A stretch of DNA of 64,000 bases from a bacterium. GTDB lineage: Bacteria > Sysuimicrobiota > Sysuimicrobiia > Sysuimicrobiales > Segetimicrobiaceae. Made by a program: the position numbers and the translations under genes. The DNA lies in NCBI GenBank assembly GCA_035307765.1, contig DATGHU010000051.1:1-64000 (forward strand). Reading direction: 5' to 3'. Within the stretch, counting starts at the first letter, position 1; every line of letters starts with the position of its first letter. This document shows, in pieces, positions 41,070 to 49,981 of the stretch. A model generated the notes under the pieces. The model was not told the origin of the DNA. It ran no database searches and worked only from the letters and a program-made list of their open reading frames with translations.

Positions 41070-41962
41070 GGGACGTCCTCCGGCCCCGCACCTTGCCCGA
41101 GGCGCTGGCGATGAAGGCCGAGCACCCCGAGGCGGTCCCGATCGCCGGCGGGACCGATCTGATGGTCGATCTCAACTTTGACCGGCGGCGCCCGGAACGC
41201 CTGATCGACATCTCGCACCTCCCCGAGCTGGCGCGGTGGCGGTGGGAAGACGGCCAGCTGTTCTTGGGAGCCGGCGTCACGTACGCGGTCATCGTGCGGG
41301 ACCTCTCGGCGGTCACCCCGCTGGCCGAGGCGGCGCGGGCCGTCGGCTCGCCGCAGATCCGCAACCGCGGCACGGTGGGGGGAAACCTCGGCACCGCCTC
41401 GCCGGCCGGAGACGCGCTCCCCGTGCTCGCGGCGTACGACGCCGAGGTGGCGCTGGCGAGCGCCGGAGGGCAGCGGACGGTCCCGTGGGCCGAATTCCTG
41501 GTCGGGCCCAGGCGCAGCGCGCTCCGCCCCGACGAGTTGATCGTCGGCGCGCGGTGGCGCGTGCCCTCGGGACCGGGGTCGTTCTCCAAGGTCGGTCCGA
41601 GAAACGCCATGGTCATCGCGATCGCCAGCCTCTGCCTGGTGGTCGATGAGGAGCGCCGGGAGGTGCGGGTCGCCCTGGGATCCGTCGGCCCCACGGTGCT
41701 GCGGGTCCGCGGCGCGGAGATGCACCTCGCGGAGGCGCTTGCGGCAGCCGGGGTGTGGGACGATCGGGCCGCCCCGCTGCCCGCCCGGGCCGTGGAGCAG
41801 TTCGGGGCGGAGGTCGCGGACGGCGCCCGGCCGATCGACGATGTCCGCGGCACCGCCGCGTACCGGCGCCACGCCTGTGGCGTCCTCGCGCGGCGCGCGC
41901 TCGGCTGGGCCCTTCGCGATCGCCTCCCGCGCCGCGGTCCAGGGGCGAGCCGCGGGCGGTAG
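41066..41962 (+). CDS. Xanthine dehydrogenase-type FAD-binding subunit
   Basis: A 298-residue FAD-binding (medium) subunit of a molybdenum hydroxylase. PIAGGTDLMVDLNF is the first FAD loop and NRGTVGGNLGTASPAGDALP the second. The C-terminal CO-dehydrogenase flavoprotein domain follows (MVIAIASLCLVVDEE). ATG 41066 overlaps the urate oxidase stop. With the small Fe-S and large Mo subunits encoded next it forms the complete heterotrimer that hydroxylates hypoxanthine/xanthine to urate. Confidence 0.92.
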   Translation: MRDVLRPRTLPEALAMKAEHPEAVPIAGGTDLMVDLNFDRRRPERLIDISHLPELARWRWEDGQLFLGAGVTYAVIVRDLSAVTPLAEAARAVGSPQIRNRGTVGGNLGTASPAGDALPVLAAYDAEVALASAGGQRTVPWAEFLVGPRRSALRPDELIVGARWRVPSGPGSFSKVGPRNAMVIAIASLCLVVDEERREVRVALGSVGPTVLRVRGAEMHLAEALAAAGVWDDRAAPLPARAVEQFGAEVADGARPIDDVRGTAAYRRHACGVLARRALGWALRDRLPRRGPGASRGR

Positions 41963-41965
41963 TGG

Positions 41966-42442
41966 ATGACGCGGGTCACGGCGCGCGTCAACGGCGAGGT
42001 GCGGGCGGCCGACGTCTGGCCGGGGGCCAGCCTCCTCTTCATGCTGCGCGAGCATCTGGGCCTCGCCGGCGCAAAAAATGCCTGCGAACAGGGGGAATGC
42101 GGATCGTGCTCAGTTTGGCTCGACGGCGACCTCGTCTGCTCCTGCCTCGTGCTCGCCGCGCAGGTGGACGGACGCGAGGTGCGCACCGTGGAGGGGCTGG
42201 CGGACGGCGATCGCCTCCATCCCGTCCAGGAGGCGTTTCTCGAGGCGGGCGCGGCGCAGTGCGGTTTCTGCACCCCGGGGTTCATCGTCGCCGTGGCCGA
42301 TCTGCTCGCCAGGGGCATCTCCCCCGACGACGCGGTGGTGCGCGAAGCGCTGTCCGGGAACCTCTGCCGGTGCACGGGGTATGAGAAGATCCTCGACGCC
42401 GTGAGGATCGCCGCCGAGCGGATGCGCGGGGGCGGGGGATGA
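41966..42442 (+). CDS. Xanthine dehydrogenase-type 2Fe-2S subunit
   Basis: A 158-residue small subunit with two [2Fe-2S] clusters. The plant-type ferredoxin cluster uses C40, C45 and C48 (NACEQGECGSCSVW) and a cysteine at 58 or 60. The second, helical-domain cluster uses AAQCGFCTPGF and NLCRCTGYEKIL. It passes electrons from the Mo centre to FAD. It starts three bases after the FAD subunit and overlaps the Mo subunit as ATGA. Confidence 0.95.
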   Translation: MTRVTARVNGEVRAADVWPGASLLFMLREHLGLAGAKNACEQGECGSCSVWLDGDLVCSCLVLAAQVDGREVRTVEGLADGDRLHPVQEAFLEAGAAQCGFCTPGFIVAVADLLARGISPDDAVVREALSGNLCRCTGYEKILDAVRIAAERMRGGGG

Positions 42443-44832
42443 GCATCCGCACGGTGGGGCCGGTGCGGGGCGGCGTAGGGGAGAGCGCGCGCCGGATCGA
42501 CGGCGTCCCCAAAGTGCGGGGGAGCTTTGCTTTCGCCAGCGACCTCTGGGCACCGGGAGGGCTCTGGGGGCACACGATCAGAAGCCCGCACCCGCACGCG
42601 CGCATCCGGAGCGTCGACATCGCGAAGGCGCTGGCCACCCCCGGCGTGCACGCGGTGCTCGTTGCCGGGGACGTGCCCGGCAAGAAGACGTACGGGCTGG
42701 AGTTCGCCGACCAACCGGTCCTGGCGTGGGATCGGGTGCGCTACGCGGGAGAGCCGGTGGCGATCCTGGCGGCCGCCGACCCGGAGACCGCCCGGCGCGC
42801 GGCGGAGCGAGTGGCGGTGGACTACGAGGTGTTGCCGGCGGTGACCGACATGGCCAGGGCGCTCGAGGGGGCCGCGCCGCGCGTGCACGAGTTCGGGAAC
42901 GTGCTCCGCCACACGCGGATCGTGCGCGGCGATCCCGACGCCTCCGCCAAGGTGTGGGTCGACGGGTACTACGAGACGGGGATGCAGGATCAGGCGATGC
43001 TCGGCCCGGAGGCGGGGATGGCGGTGCCGGGCGCCGACGGCGGGGTAGACTTGTACGTCGCGACCCAATGGCTGCACGTGGACCGCCAGCAGGTCGCGCC
43101 CTGCCTCGGTCTCCCGCTGGAGAAGGTCCGGCTGCACCTGGCGGGGGTGGGGGGGGCGTTCGGGGCGCGCGAGGATGTCAGCATGCAGGTCCACGCCTGT
43201 CTGCTCGCGCTTCGCACCGGGAAGCCGGTCAAGATGGTGTACGGCCGCGAGGAGTCGTTCTTCGGCCACGTGCACCGGCACCCATCCCGGATCTGGATGC
43301 GGCACGGGGCCGCCCGCGATGGGCGGCTGGTCTGCGTGCGCGCGCGGCTCCTCGTCGACGGCGGAGCGTATGCCTCCTCGTCGTCCGCGGTGATCGCGAA
43401 CGCCAGCACCTTTGCCACCGGTCCGTACGAGGTGCCGAACGTGCTGATCGAGGGGACCTGCGTGTACACCAACAACCCGCCCTGCGGCGCGATGCGGGGC
43501 TTCGGCGCGGTCCAGGCCTGCTTCGCCTACGAGGCGCAGATGGACAAGCTCGCGCGTGCGCTCGGCCGGGACCCCGTCGCCCTGCGCCTCCAGAACGCCT
43601 TGGCCACCGGGGCGGTCCTGGCGACCGGCCAGCGGCTCCGCGGCAGCGCGCCGGTGCGGGAGGTGATTGCCCGCTGTGCCGCCCTGCCGATGCCCGAGGC
43701 GCGCGGGGAGGGTGCGGCGGGCGCGGGGAGCCTTCGCTACCCGGGGGGCGCCGGAAACGTATCCCGGGGCGAGGGGCTCCGTCGGGGGGTCGGCTTTGCG
43801 GTGGGGTGGAAGAACATCGCCTACAGCGAGGGGTTCGACGATTCGTCACAGGCGCGCGTTCGCCTCGCGACCACGCCCGGCGGGCCGCGAGCGGAGGTGT
43901 GGTGCGCGGCGGCCGAGGTGGGACAGGGGGTGCACACGGTCCTCGCCCAGATCGTTCGGACCGAACTCGGCGTGGAAGCGGTGGTCGTGCATCCCCCGGA
44001 CACGACGATGGGCTCTGCCGGGTCGAGCTCCGCGTCGCGGCAGACGATGATGTCGGGAGGGGCCGTGCAGCTGGCCTGTGCGGCGGTCAGGGACGTCCTC
44101 GCGGCGCGGGTGCGCTCCGGCGGCAGGGACGCTCGCGGCGACCTGCGCGTGGAGGAGGGGCGGATCCTGGTGGGGGGGCACCCGGTCGGGCCCGTCGATG
44201 CCTACTTGGGGGACCCGATCGAGGTGACCCGCGTGTACCACCATCGCCAGACCACCCGGCTGGACGCGTCGGGCGCGGGCGATCCCCACGTGGCGTTCGC
44301 GTTTGCCGCCCAGCGCGCGGTGGTGGAGGTGGACACCGAGCTCGGGCTGGCGCGGGTCGTCCAGATCGCGACGGCTCAGGACGTGGGGCGCGCCCTGAAC
44401 CCCCAGAGCGTGCACGGCCAGATCGAGGGCGGCACCGCCCAAGGGATCGGCCTGGCGCTGATGGAGGAAGTCCAGCTTGAGGGCGGCCGGATCAAGAACG
44501 CGTCGTTCACCGACTATCTGATTCCCACGATCCTGGACATGCCGCCGGTGGTCGCCGCGCTCGTCGAGGAGCCCGAACCCGACGTCCCGTTCGGCGCCAA
44601 AGGGGTGGGGGAACCTTCCACGATCGTCTCCACGGCGGCGGTGGCGGCCGCCCTTCGCGACGCCACCGGGCTCCCGCTCAACCGCGTGCCGGTCCGGGCG
44701 GACGACCTGATCGGGCTGGCCCCCCCGGCGGACACCGGCGAGCCGCCGCCTCCCCCCGTCGTTCCCGGGCCCGGCCCCGTTCCCCAGTTCTTCGGGCTGG
44801 CGGCCGGCCAGCAGGAGCTCACCGATTCGTGA
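42439..44832 (+). CDS. Xanthine dehydrogenase-type molybdopterin-binding subunit
   Basis: A 797-residue large subunit carrying the Mo cofactor. The N-terminal ald_Xan_dh domain starts RRIDGVPKVRGSFAFASDL; GGVGGAFGAREDVSMQVHA and NPPCGAMRGFGAVQ are cofactor-binding segments. The catalytic glutamate is E725 in GVGEPSTIVS. VCAAAEVGQGVHTVLAQI also fits the family. The operon with urate-pathway genes points to xanthine as substrate, but other purine or heteroaromatic substrates cannot be excluded from sequence. Cofactor-maturation genes (MoeA-MobB) are about 8 kb away. The XdhC chaperone is not seen. Confidence 0.93.
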   Translation: MSIRTVGPVRGGVGESARRIDGVPKVRGSFAFASDLWAPGGLWGHTIRSPHPHARIRSVDIAKALATPGVHAVLVAGDVPGKKTYGLEFADQPVLAWDRVRYAGEPVAILAAADPETARRAAERVAVDYEVLPAVTDMARALEGAAPRVHEFGNVLRHTRIVRGDPDASAKVWVDGYYETGMQDQAMLGPEAGMAVPGADGGVDLYVATQWLHVDRQQVAPCLGLPLEKVRLHLAGVGGAFGAREDVSMQVHACLLALRTGKPVKMVYGREESFFGHVHRHPSRIWMRHGAARDGRLVCVRARLLVDGGAYASSSSAVIANASTFATGPYEVPNVLIEGTCVYTNNPPCGAMRGFGAVQACFAYEAQMDKLARALGRDPVALRLQNALATGAVLATGQRLRGSAPVREVIARCAALPMPEARGEGAAGAGSLRYPGGAGNVSRGEGLRRGVGFAVGWKNIAYSEGFDDSSQARVRLATTPGGPRAEVWCAAAEVGQGVHTVLAQIVRTELGVEAVVVHPPDTTMGSAGSSSASRQTMMSGGAVQLACAAVRDVLAARVRSGGRDARGDLRVEEGRILVGGHPVGPVDAYLGDPIEVTRVYHHRQTTRLDASGAGDPHVAFAFAAQRAVVEVDTELGLARVVQIATAQDVGRALNPQSVHGQIEGGTAQGIGLALMEEVQLEGGRIKNASFTDYLIPTILDMPPVVAALVEEPEPDVPFGAKGVGEPSTIVSTAAVAAALRDATGLPLNRVPVRADDLIGLAPPADTGEPPPPPVVPGPGPVPQFFGLAAGQQELTDS

Positions 44833-44863
44833 GGCAGGTCACGCTCCACCCAGGAGTGTCGTG

Positions 44864-46573
44864 ATGCTTGACCGGATTACCGTCTCGGTGGTGCAGCACC
44901 GCTTCGTGGCGATCGTCGCGGAGATGGGCGAGGCGATGCTGCGCACCGCCTACTCGCAGATCTTGAACTCGAGCCGAGATTTCTCGACCGCGCTCACCGA
45001 TGGGGAGGGGCGGCTGGTGGCGCAAGCGGAGCACGTGCCGATTCACGTGGGGGCGCTCCCCTGGGCGGTGCGGTCGGTGTTGGGGACGTTTGCCGGCCGG
45101 ATCCGCCCCGGCGACCTCTACCTCCTCAACGATCCGTATCACGGCGGGAACCACCTTCCCGATCTGACCGTGCTCCTCCCGGTGTTCGCGGGGGGGCGGC
45201 TGATCTTCTGGTCGATCAACCGGGCGCACCAGAGCGATATCGGCGGCTCGACGCACGGCGCCTACAATCCGGGGGCGACGGAGATCTGGCAGGAAGGGAT
45301 TCGGATTCCTCCGCTCAAGCTCTACGACGCCGGCGACCTCCGCGACGACGTCATGCACATGATCGCGACGAACGTGCGTCACTCCAGCGACTTTCTCGGG
45401 GATCTCCGCGCCTCGATCGGCTCGGCCCGGCTCGGCGAGCGCCGCCTGCTGCGCCTCGCGGACGAGTACGGCGTCGCGACCGTCGCGGACGCGGTGGGGG
45501 AGATCCTCGATGGCACCGAGCGGCAGACCCGCGCCTGCATCCGGACCTGGAAGGATGGGGTGTACCGAGGCGAGGCGGTGCTCGACGACGACGGCCACGG
45601 GGCGCGGGACATCGCGATCCGCGCGACGGTGCGCAAAGCGGGCGACGGCCTGACCGTCGATTTGAGCAGGAGCGCTCCCCAGGTGACGGGGTTCGTCAAC
45701 TCGTCGTACCCCAACACGATGTCCGCGGTCTTCATGGCGATCGCCTACCTCATCGATCCGGACATCCCCAAAAACGACGGGACGTTCCGCCCGGTGACAG
45801 TGGTGGCGAAGCAGGGGACCGTGGTGTGGCCGTACCCGCCGGCTCCGGTGACGCTGGCGACGAACCACTGCGGCCAGGAGATCTGCGAGGCGGTGATCAA
45901 AGCCCTGGCCGCGTCGTGCCCGGAGCGGGCGATCGCGGGGTGGTCGCGGAGGTTTCGCATCGCCATCCGCGGCATCGACCCCCGGACGCGGCGGCCGTTT
46001 ATCTGGCACATGTTTCACGCCCGGGGCGGCGGCGGCGCCTCCGCCGCCGGCGACGGGTGGCCGACGGCGGGGGAGGGACAGGCCGCGGGGGGGATCAAGT
46101 TCGGCAGCGTCGAGGTGACCGAGGTCCGGTTCCCGCTCTACCTCCGCCGGCACGAGTTCCGCCCCGACTCGGGCGGGACGGGCAGGTATCGAGGAGGGGT
46201 GGGCTCGGTGCTGGAGATGCGGGTGGAGATCGCCGAGCCGGCAAGCGCCAACACCGCCGGCGACGGAGTCCGCCACGCTCCGTACGGCCTCTTCGGCGGC
46301 GCGGATGGTCTGCTGCACCGTTATCGCCTGCGCTCGCACGGGAGCGATCGGGTCCTGCGGACCAAAGAAGTCGGGATTCCCGTCGGGCCGGGCGATGTGT
46401 TCTTCGTCGAGTCGTCGGGGGGCGGCGGTTACGGAGACCCGCGCGGACGCCCCGCGGACGCCCACGCCGCGGACCTGCAAAACGGGGTGGTCACCCCGCG
46501 CCGCGCGCGGTCGAGACCGCGCTCCGGCCGCACGCGGGCCCCGCGGCGCGCAGCGTCCCGGGCGCATGTCTGA
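44864..46573 (+). CDS. hyuB: Hydantoinase B/oxoprolinase family subunit
   Basis: A 569-residue HyuB subunit. Motifs include FVAIVAEMGEAMLRTAYSQI, YLLNDPYHGGNHLPDL, HQSDIGGSTHGAYNP and a C-terminal FVESSGGGGYGDPRGR. With HyuA it hydrolyses five-membered cyclic amides (hydantoins, 5-oxoproline) using ATP, or carboxylates ketones in related systems. AGGAG seven bases before ATG 44864 decides the start over the GTG one codon earlier. It lies 31 bases after the Mo subunit gene, in the same direction. Allantoin, the product of the upstream genes, is itself a 5-substituted hydantoin. Confidence 0.92.
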   Translation: MLDRITVSVVQHRFVAIVAEMGEAMLRTAYSQILNSSRDFSTALTDGEGRLVAQAEHVPIHVGALPWAVRSVLGTFAGRIRPGDLYLLNDPYHGGNHLPDLTVLLPVFAGGRLIFWSINRAHQSDIGGSTHGAYNPGATEIWQEGIRIPPLKLYDAGDLRDDVMHMIATNVRHSSDFLGDLRASIGSARLGERRLLRLADEYGVATVADAVGEILDGTERQTRACIRTWKDGVYRGEAVLDDDGHGARDIAIRATVRKAGDGLTVDLSRSAPQVTGFVNSSYPNTMSAVFMAIAYLIDPDIPKNDGTFRPVTVVAKQGTVVWPYPPAPVTLATNHCGQEICEAVIKALAASCPERAIAGWSRRFRIAIRGIDPRTRRPFIWHMFHARGGGGASAAGDGWPTAGEGQAAGGIKFGSVEVTEVRFPLYLRRHEFRPDSGGTGRYRGGVGSVLEMRVEIAEPASANTAGDGVRHAPYGLFGGADGLLHRYRLRSHGSDRVLRTKEVGIPVGPGDVFFVESSGGGGYGDPRGRPADAHAADLQNGVVTPRRARSRPRSGRTRAPRRAASRAHV

Positions 46574-48659
46574 CCTGCCGCAGGGACACGGGGGGCATCC
46601 CCAGGCGGGGGAGGGACACGCGTTCAGGATCGGCATCGATGTCGGCGGGACCTTCACCGATCTCGTGGCGGTCGACGAGGCCGGCCGGGTCACGCTGACC
46701 AAAGTGGCATCCACCCCCGACGATCCCTCGCGAGGGATCCTGGAGGGTCTGGGCCTCCTCGCGGAGGCCGTGGGGCGAGACCTGCGCACGCTGCTCGCCC
46801 AAACCGACCGCCTCGTCCACGGCACGACGGTGGCGACGAACGCGCTGGTGGAGCGGAAGGGCGCGCGGGTCGGCCTGCTGACCACCGAGGGGCATCGGGA
46901 CATCCTGGAGATGCGCGAAGGCCTGAAGGACGACCGCTACAATCTGAGGATGCCCCCGCCCGTGCCGCTGGTGCCCCGGTACCTCCGGATCGGCGTACGC
47001 GAGCGGGTGCGGTCCGACGGCACGGTGGATCGTCCCCTCAGCCGAGCGTCCCTGGCCGCGGGGATCCGCGCGCTCGCCCGGGCCGGCGTCGAATCGGCGG
47101 CGATCTGCTACCTGCACGCCTACGGAAACCCCCGGCACGAGGCCAGGACCCGGCAGGCGGTCGCGCGCAGCCTGCCCGGCGTCTACCTGTCGGTCTCGTC
47201 GGAGGTCCTCCCCCAGATCAAGGAATACGAACGGGTCTGCACGACCGTCGTGAACGCCTACGTGGGACCGGCCCTCTCCCGGTACCTCGCGGCGCTGGCC
47301 GCGCGCCTGACGGCGAGCGGCTACCACCGGGGCGTTTTGATCATGCAGTCGCACGGCGGGGTGGCCACGATCGAGGACTCAACGCGCCTGGCGGCCGGGG
47401 TGATCCTCTCCGGGCCGGCGGGGGGGCTGGCCGGAAGTCGATTCTGCTCGGACCTCCTCGGGCACGGCGATCTGATCACCTTCGACATGGGCGGGACGAG
47501 CACCGACATCGCCCTGCTCGAGGGCGGTGAGCCTCCGCTGACGGGAGACAAGGCCGTGGGCGGCCACAAGGTCGCCCTGCCCAGCCTGGACATCCACACG
47601 CTGGGCGCGGGGGGCGGATCGATCGCCCGCGTCGATCTCGGCGGCATCCTCCACGTCGGGCCCCAAAGTGCGGGGGCGGTTCCCGGGCCGGCCTGCTACG
47701 GGCGCGGCGGAGACGCGGCCACGGTCACCGACGCGAACGTGGTGCTGGGGTACCTCGACCCCGACAATTTTCTCGGCGGCCGCACCCACCTCGACGCCGA
47801 CGCCGCGCATCGGGAAGTGACGCGGATCGCCCGCCGGTTGGGGTGCTCGGCCGTGGAGGCGGCGGAAGGGATCCACGCCGTCGTCAACACCACGATGGCG
47901 GAGGGGATCCGGATCGTCTCGGTGCGCCGCGGCGTCGATCCCCGCCGCTTCGCCCTCCTCGCGTTTGGGGGCGCGGCCGGGCTACACGTCACCCGGGTGG
48001 CCCGCCAGCTGGAGATCACCCGCGTCGTCGTCCCGCGGATCGCGGCGGTGCTGTCGGCTTGGGGGATGCTGGCCACCGATCTTCGGTACGAGCTCGTGCG
48101 CACCCGCGTGGGTGAGGTGCGCCGCGTCGGGGCGGCGGGGCTCCGGCGCCTCTTCGCCGAGATGGAGGCCGAGGGGCGGACGCGGCTCGGCCCGGCGGAC
48201 GCCGTCGCCCCCACGTTTCGGCGATCGCTCGACATGCGGTACGGAGAGCAGATCTTCGAGATCAACGTCCCGCTCGACGGGCTCGATCTGGAGGCGCCCG
48301 ACCTGGTCGACCAGGTCGTGGCGCGATTCCTGCGCCGCCACGAGGCGCTGTACACGTACAGCGCCGCCGATCAGGATGTCGTGTTGGTCAACGCCCGCCT
48401 CACGGTCGTCGGCGAGCTCCCGGTCACCCCCGTCGAGCCGCGGATCCCGGCCGGGGGAACGGCCGCGCCGGCGAAGCAGCGGCGCGCCTACCTCGGGGGG
48501 TGGACGGAGGTCCCCGTCTACCGGTGGGACGACCTCCCCCCAGGGGCGCGGGTTGTCGGTCCGGCGATCTTCGAGTCGGATACCACGACGGTGGTCGCCC
48601 ACCGCGGCGAGGGCGTCCGCGTGACCCCGCACGGGTGGCTGGACGTGACGATCACCTAG
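46566..48659 (+). CDS. hyuA: Hydantoinase A/oxoprolinase family subunit
   Basis: A 697-residue ATP-binding partner of HyuB. The actin-like ATPase fold starts RIGIDVGGTFTDLVAVDEAG; VHGTTVATNALVERKG, QSHGGVATIED, SGPAGGLAGS and FDMGGTSTDIALLEGG are the phosphate and adenosine loops. The C-terminal part includes FESDTTTVVAHRGEGV. Its ATG lies within hyuB (eight-base overlap). It is the last gene of the purine operon; the glycosidase gene that follows is on the opposite strand and converges on it, with about 27 bases between the stops and no clear terminator hairpin. Confidence 0.92.
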   Translation: MSDLPQGHGGHPQAGEGHAFRIGIDVGGTFTDLVAVDEAGRVTLTKVASTPDDPSRGILEGLGLLAEAVGRDLRTLLAQTDRLVHGTTVATNALVERKGARVGLLTTEGHRDILEMREGLKDDRYNLRMPPPVPLVPRYLRIGVRERVRSDGTVDRPLSRASLAAGIRALARAGVESAAICYLHAYGNPRHEARTRQAVARSLPGVYLSVSSEVLPQIKEYERVCTTVVNAYVGPALSRYLAALAARLTASGYHRGVLIMQSHGGVATIEDSTRLAAGVILSGPAGGLAGSRFCSDLLGHGDLITFDMGGTSTDIALLEGGEPPLTGDKAVGGHKVALPSLDIHTLGAGGGSIARVDLGGILHVGPQSAGAVPGPACYGRGGDAATVTDANVVLGYLDPDNFLGGRTHLDADAAHREVTRIARRLGCSAVEAAEGIHAVVNTTMAEGIRIVSVRRGVDPRRFALLAFGGAAGLHVTRVARQLEITRVVVPRIAAVLSAWGMLATDLRYELVRTRVGEVRRVGAAGLRRLFAEMEAEGRTRLGPADAVAPTFRRSLDMRYGEQIFEINVPLDGLDLEAPDLVDQVVARFLRRHEALYTYSAADQDVVLVNARLTVVGELPVTPVEPRIPAGGTAAPAKQRRAYLGGWTEVPVYRWDDLPPGARVVGPAIFESDTTTVVAHRGEGVRVTPHGWLDVTIT

Positions 48660-48686
48660 AAAGGCGGGGGCCGATGCGGGAGACGC

Positions 48687-49859
48687 TCAGACGGTAAAGC
48701 CTTCGCCGAGCCCGAGGGCGTGGACCGCGTACACGTACACCCCGGCGTTCCAGGCGAAGGGGACCTCGGCGGTGTAGAATCGCCGGGAGATCGGCGTGCC
48801 GGTTCGATCGTAGACCTCGTTCACGGCGTTGTGGCGCAGGTACCACCCCCCGATCAGCGCGAGGTCGGCGAACGCCCCGGCTCGGTCCCCGTACCGCTCC
48901 TTGCACACGGCGTTGAGGGTCCCCAACCACGGCCAGATCATCGTTCGGTGGTAGTCGGGGATCCCGGCGAGATAGTACATCGGGAAGACCTGCCACGGGG
49001 GGTAGACGGGATCGACCACGCGGAGCGGCGCGTCCGCGTCGAGCCGGCCGGCCCGGATGCGGCCGAGGATCCCGCGGGCCTGCGCCAGGGTCGCCACCCC
49101 GAAGAACATGGCGAGGACGTTGCCGTCCGAGGAAAATCCCCCGCGTTTCGCTCCCCAGATCCAGTCGGTGAAGTGGTCGCCGCTCCAGAAGATCTGCAGG
49201 CGCTGGAAGGTCCGGTCGGCCGCGCGGCCGATCTCCCGCGCCTCGTCGGCCTGACCGTTCACGTCCTTCAGCGCCGCGTAGGCGCGCAGAGCCTGATAGT
49301 AGATGACGTTCAGGTTGAAGACCTTGTTGGCCTTGATGATGGAGTCCATCCAATCGGCGAGCCAGTAGCTCTCGATCAACCCGTCGCCGTCGCGATCGTG
49401 GCGCCCCAGCCAGCGGATCGCCCGGTCCATCGTCGGATCGAACCGCCGGCAGAACGAGACGTCGCCGCTGCGCTCGAAATACTCCCGTGCCGCGATGATG
49501 AACAGCGCGGTGGGGTCGATCGGATCGGAGAAGATGCCGCCGGCGCGCCCCACGACCTTGGGGCGGCTCCTCAGCGTGTTGTAGCCGGTGATGTGGTGCC
49601 CGACGAACTCCACGCGGACCGGGAGCTTCCCCGACGGGAACTGGTACTTGATGAAGGTATCGAGCTCCGCCAGCGCCTGCGCGTGATCGCCGAGCGCGAG
49701 CGCGCCGAACGACGCCCACAGCCCATCCCGCGCCCAGTAGGCATTGAAGTGGAGGCGCCCGGCGACGATGCCGTCGGGGTTGTAGCACGCCCGCAGGTCG
49801 CGCACGGCGACGCCGTACGCCCGCCGGATGATGTCGAGGTCGGTCGTCTGCTCAGGCAT
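48687..49859 (-). CDS. Six-hairpin glycosidase-like protein (GH-type alpha/alpha toroid)
   Basis: A 390-residue protein with repeated helical hairpins typical of glycogen-debranching/trehalase/rhamnosidase-type (alpha/alpha)6 barrels. Likely acidic catalytic segments are NAYWARDGLW and ESYWLADWMDS; WPWLGTLNAV and PFAWNAGVYVYAV near the end are also typical of sugar-processing barrels. ATG 49859 is chosen where similarity starts; the frame extends to 49976. There is no signal peptide. The exact CAZy family and sugar are not clear. It lies divergent to the LLM oxidoreductase gene. Confidence 0.75.
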   Translation of the reverse strand: MPEQTTDLDIIRRAYGVAVRDLRACYNPDGIVAGRLHFNAYWARDGLWASFGALALGDHAQALAELDTFIKYQFPSGKLPVRVEFVGHHITGYNTLRSRPKVVGRAGGIFSDPIDPTALFIIAAREYFERSGDVSFCRRFDPTMDRAIRWLGRHDRDGDGLIESYWLADWMDSIIKANKVFNLNVIYYQALRAYAALKDVNGQADEAREIGRAADRTFQRLQIFWSGDHFTDWIWGAKRGGFSSDGNVLAMFFGVATLAQARGILGRIRAGRLDADAPLRVVDPVYPPWQVFPMYYLAGIPDYHRTMIWPWLGTLNAVCKERYGDRAGAFADLALIGGWYLRHNAVNEVYDRTGTPISRRFYTAEVPFAWNAGVYVYAVHALGLGEGFTV

Positions 49860-49981
49860 GCGCAGGGAATGAGGTCTGCCCTTTCGGGTTCCGCACAACA
49901 TTCTCCGGGGGCGCAGGCGCCCCTCCCACATCCCCGGAGGCGGCAGGACATTTCGCCGCGGGTCGCTAACCCTCATCCGCC

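Noticed and set aside
41041-43305. A 754-codon minus-strand open frame
   Set aside because: Lies opposite the three xanthine-dehydrogenase genes, whose cofactor motifs are complete.
44819-46903. A 694-codon minus-strand open frame
   Set aside because: Antisense of hyuB and hyuA.
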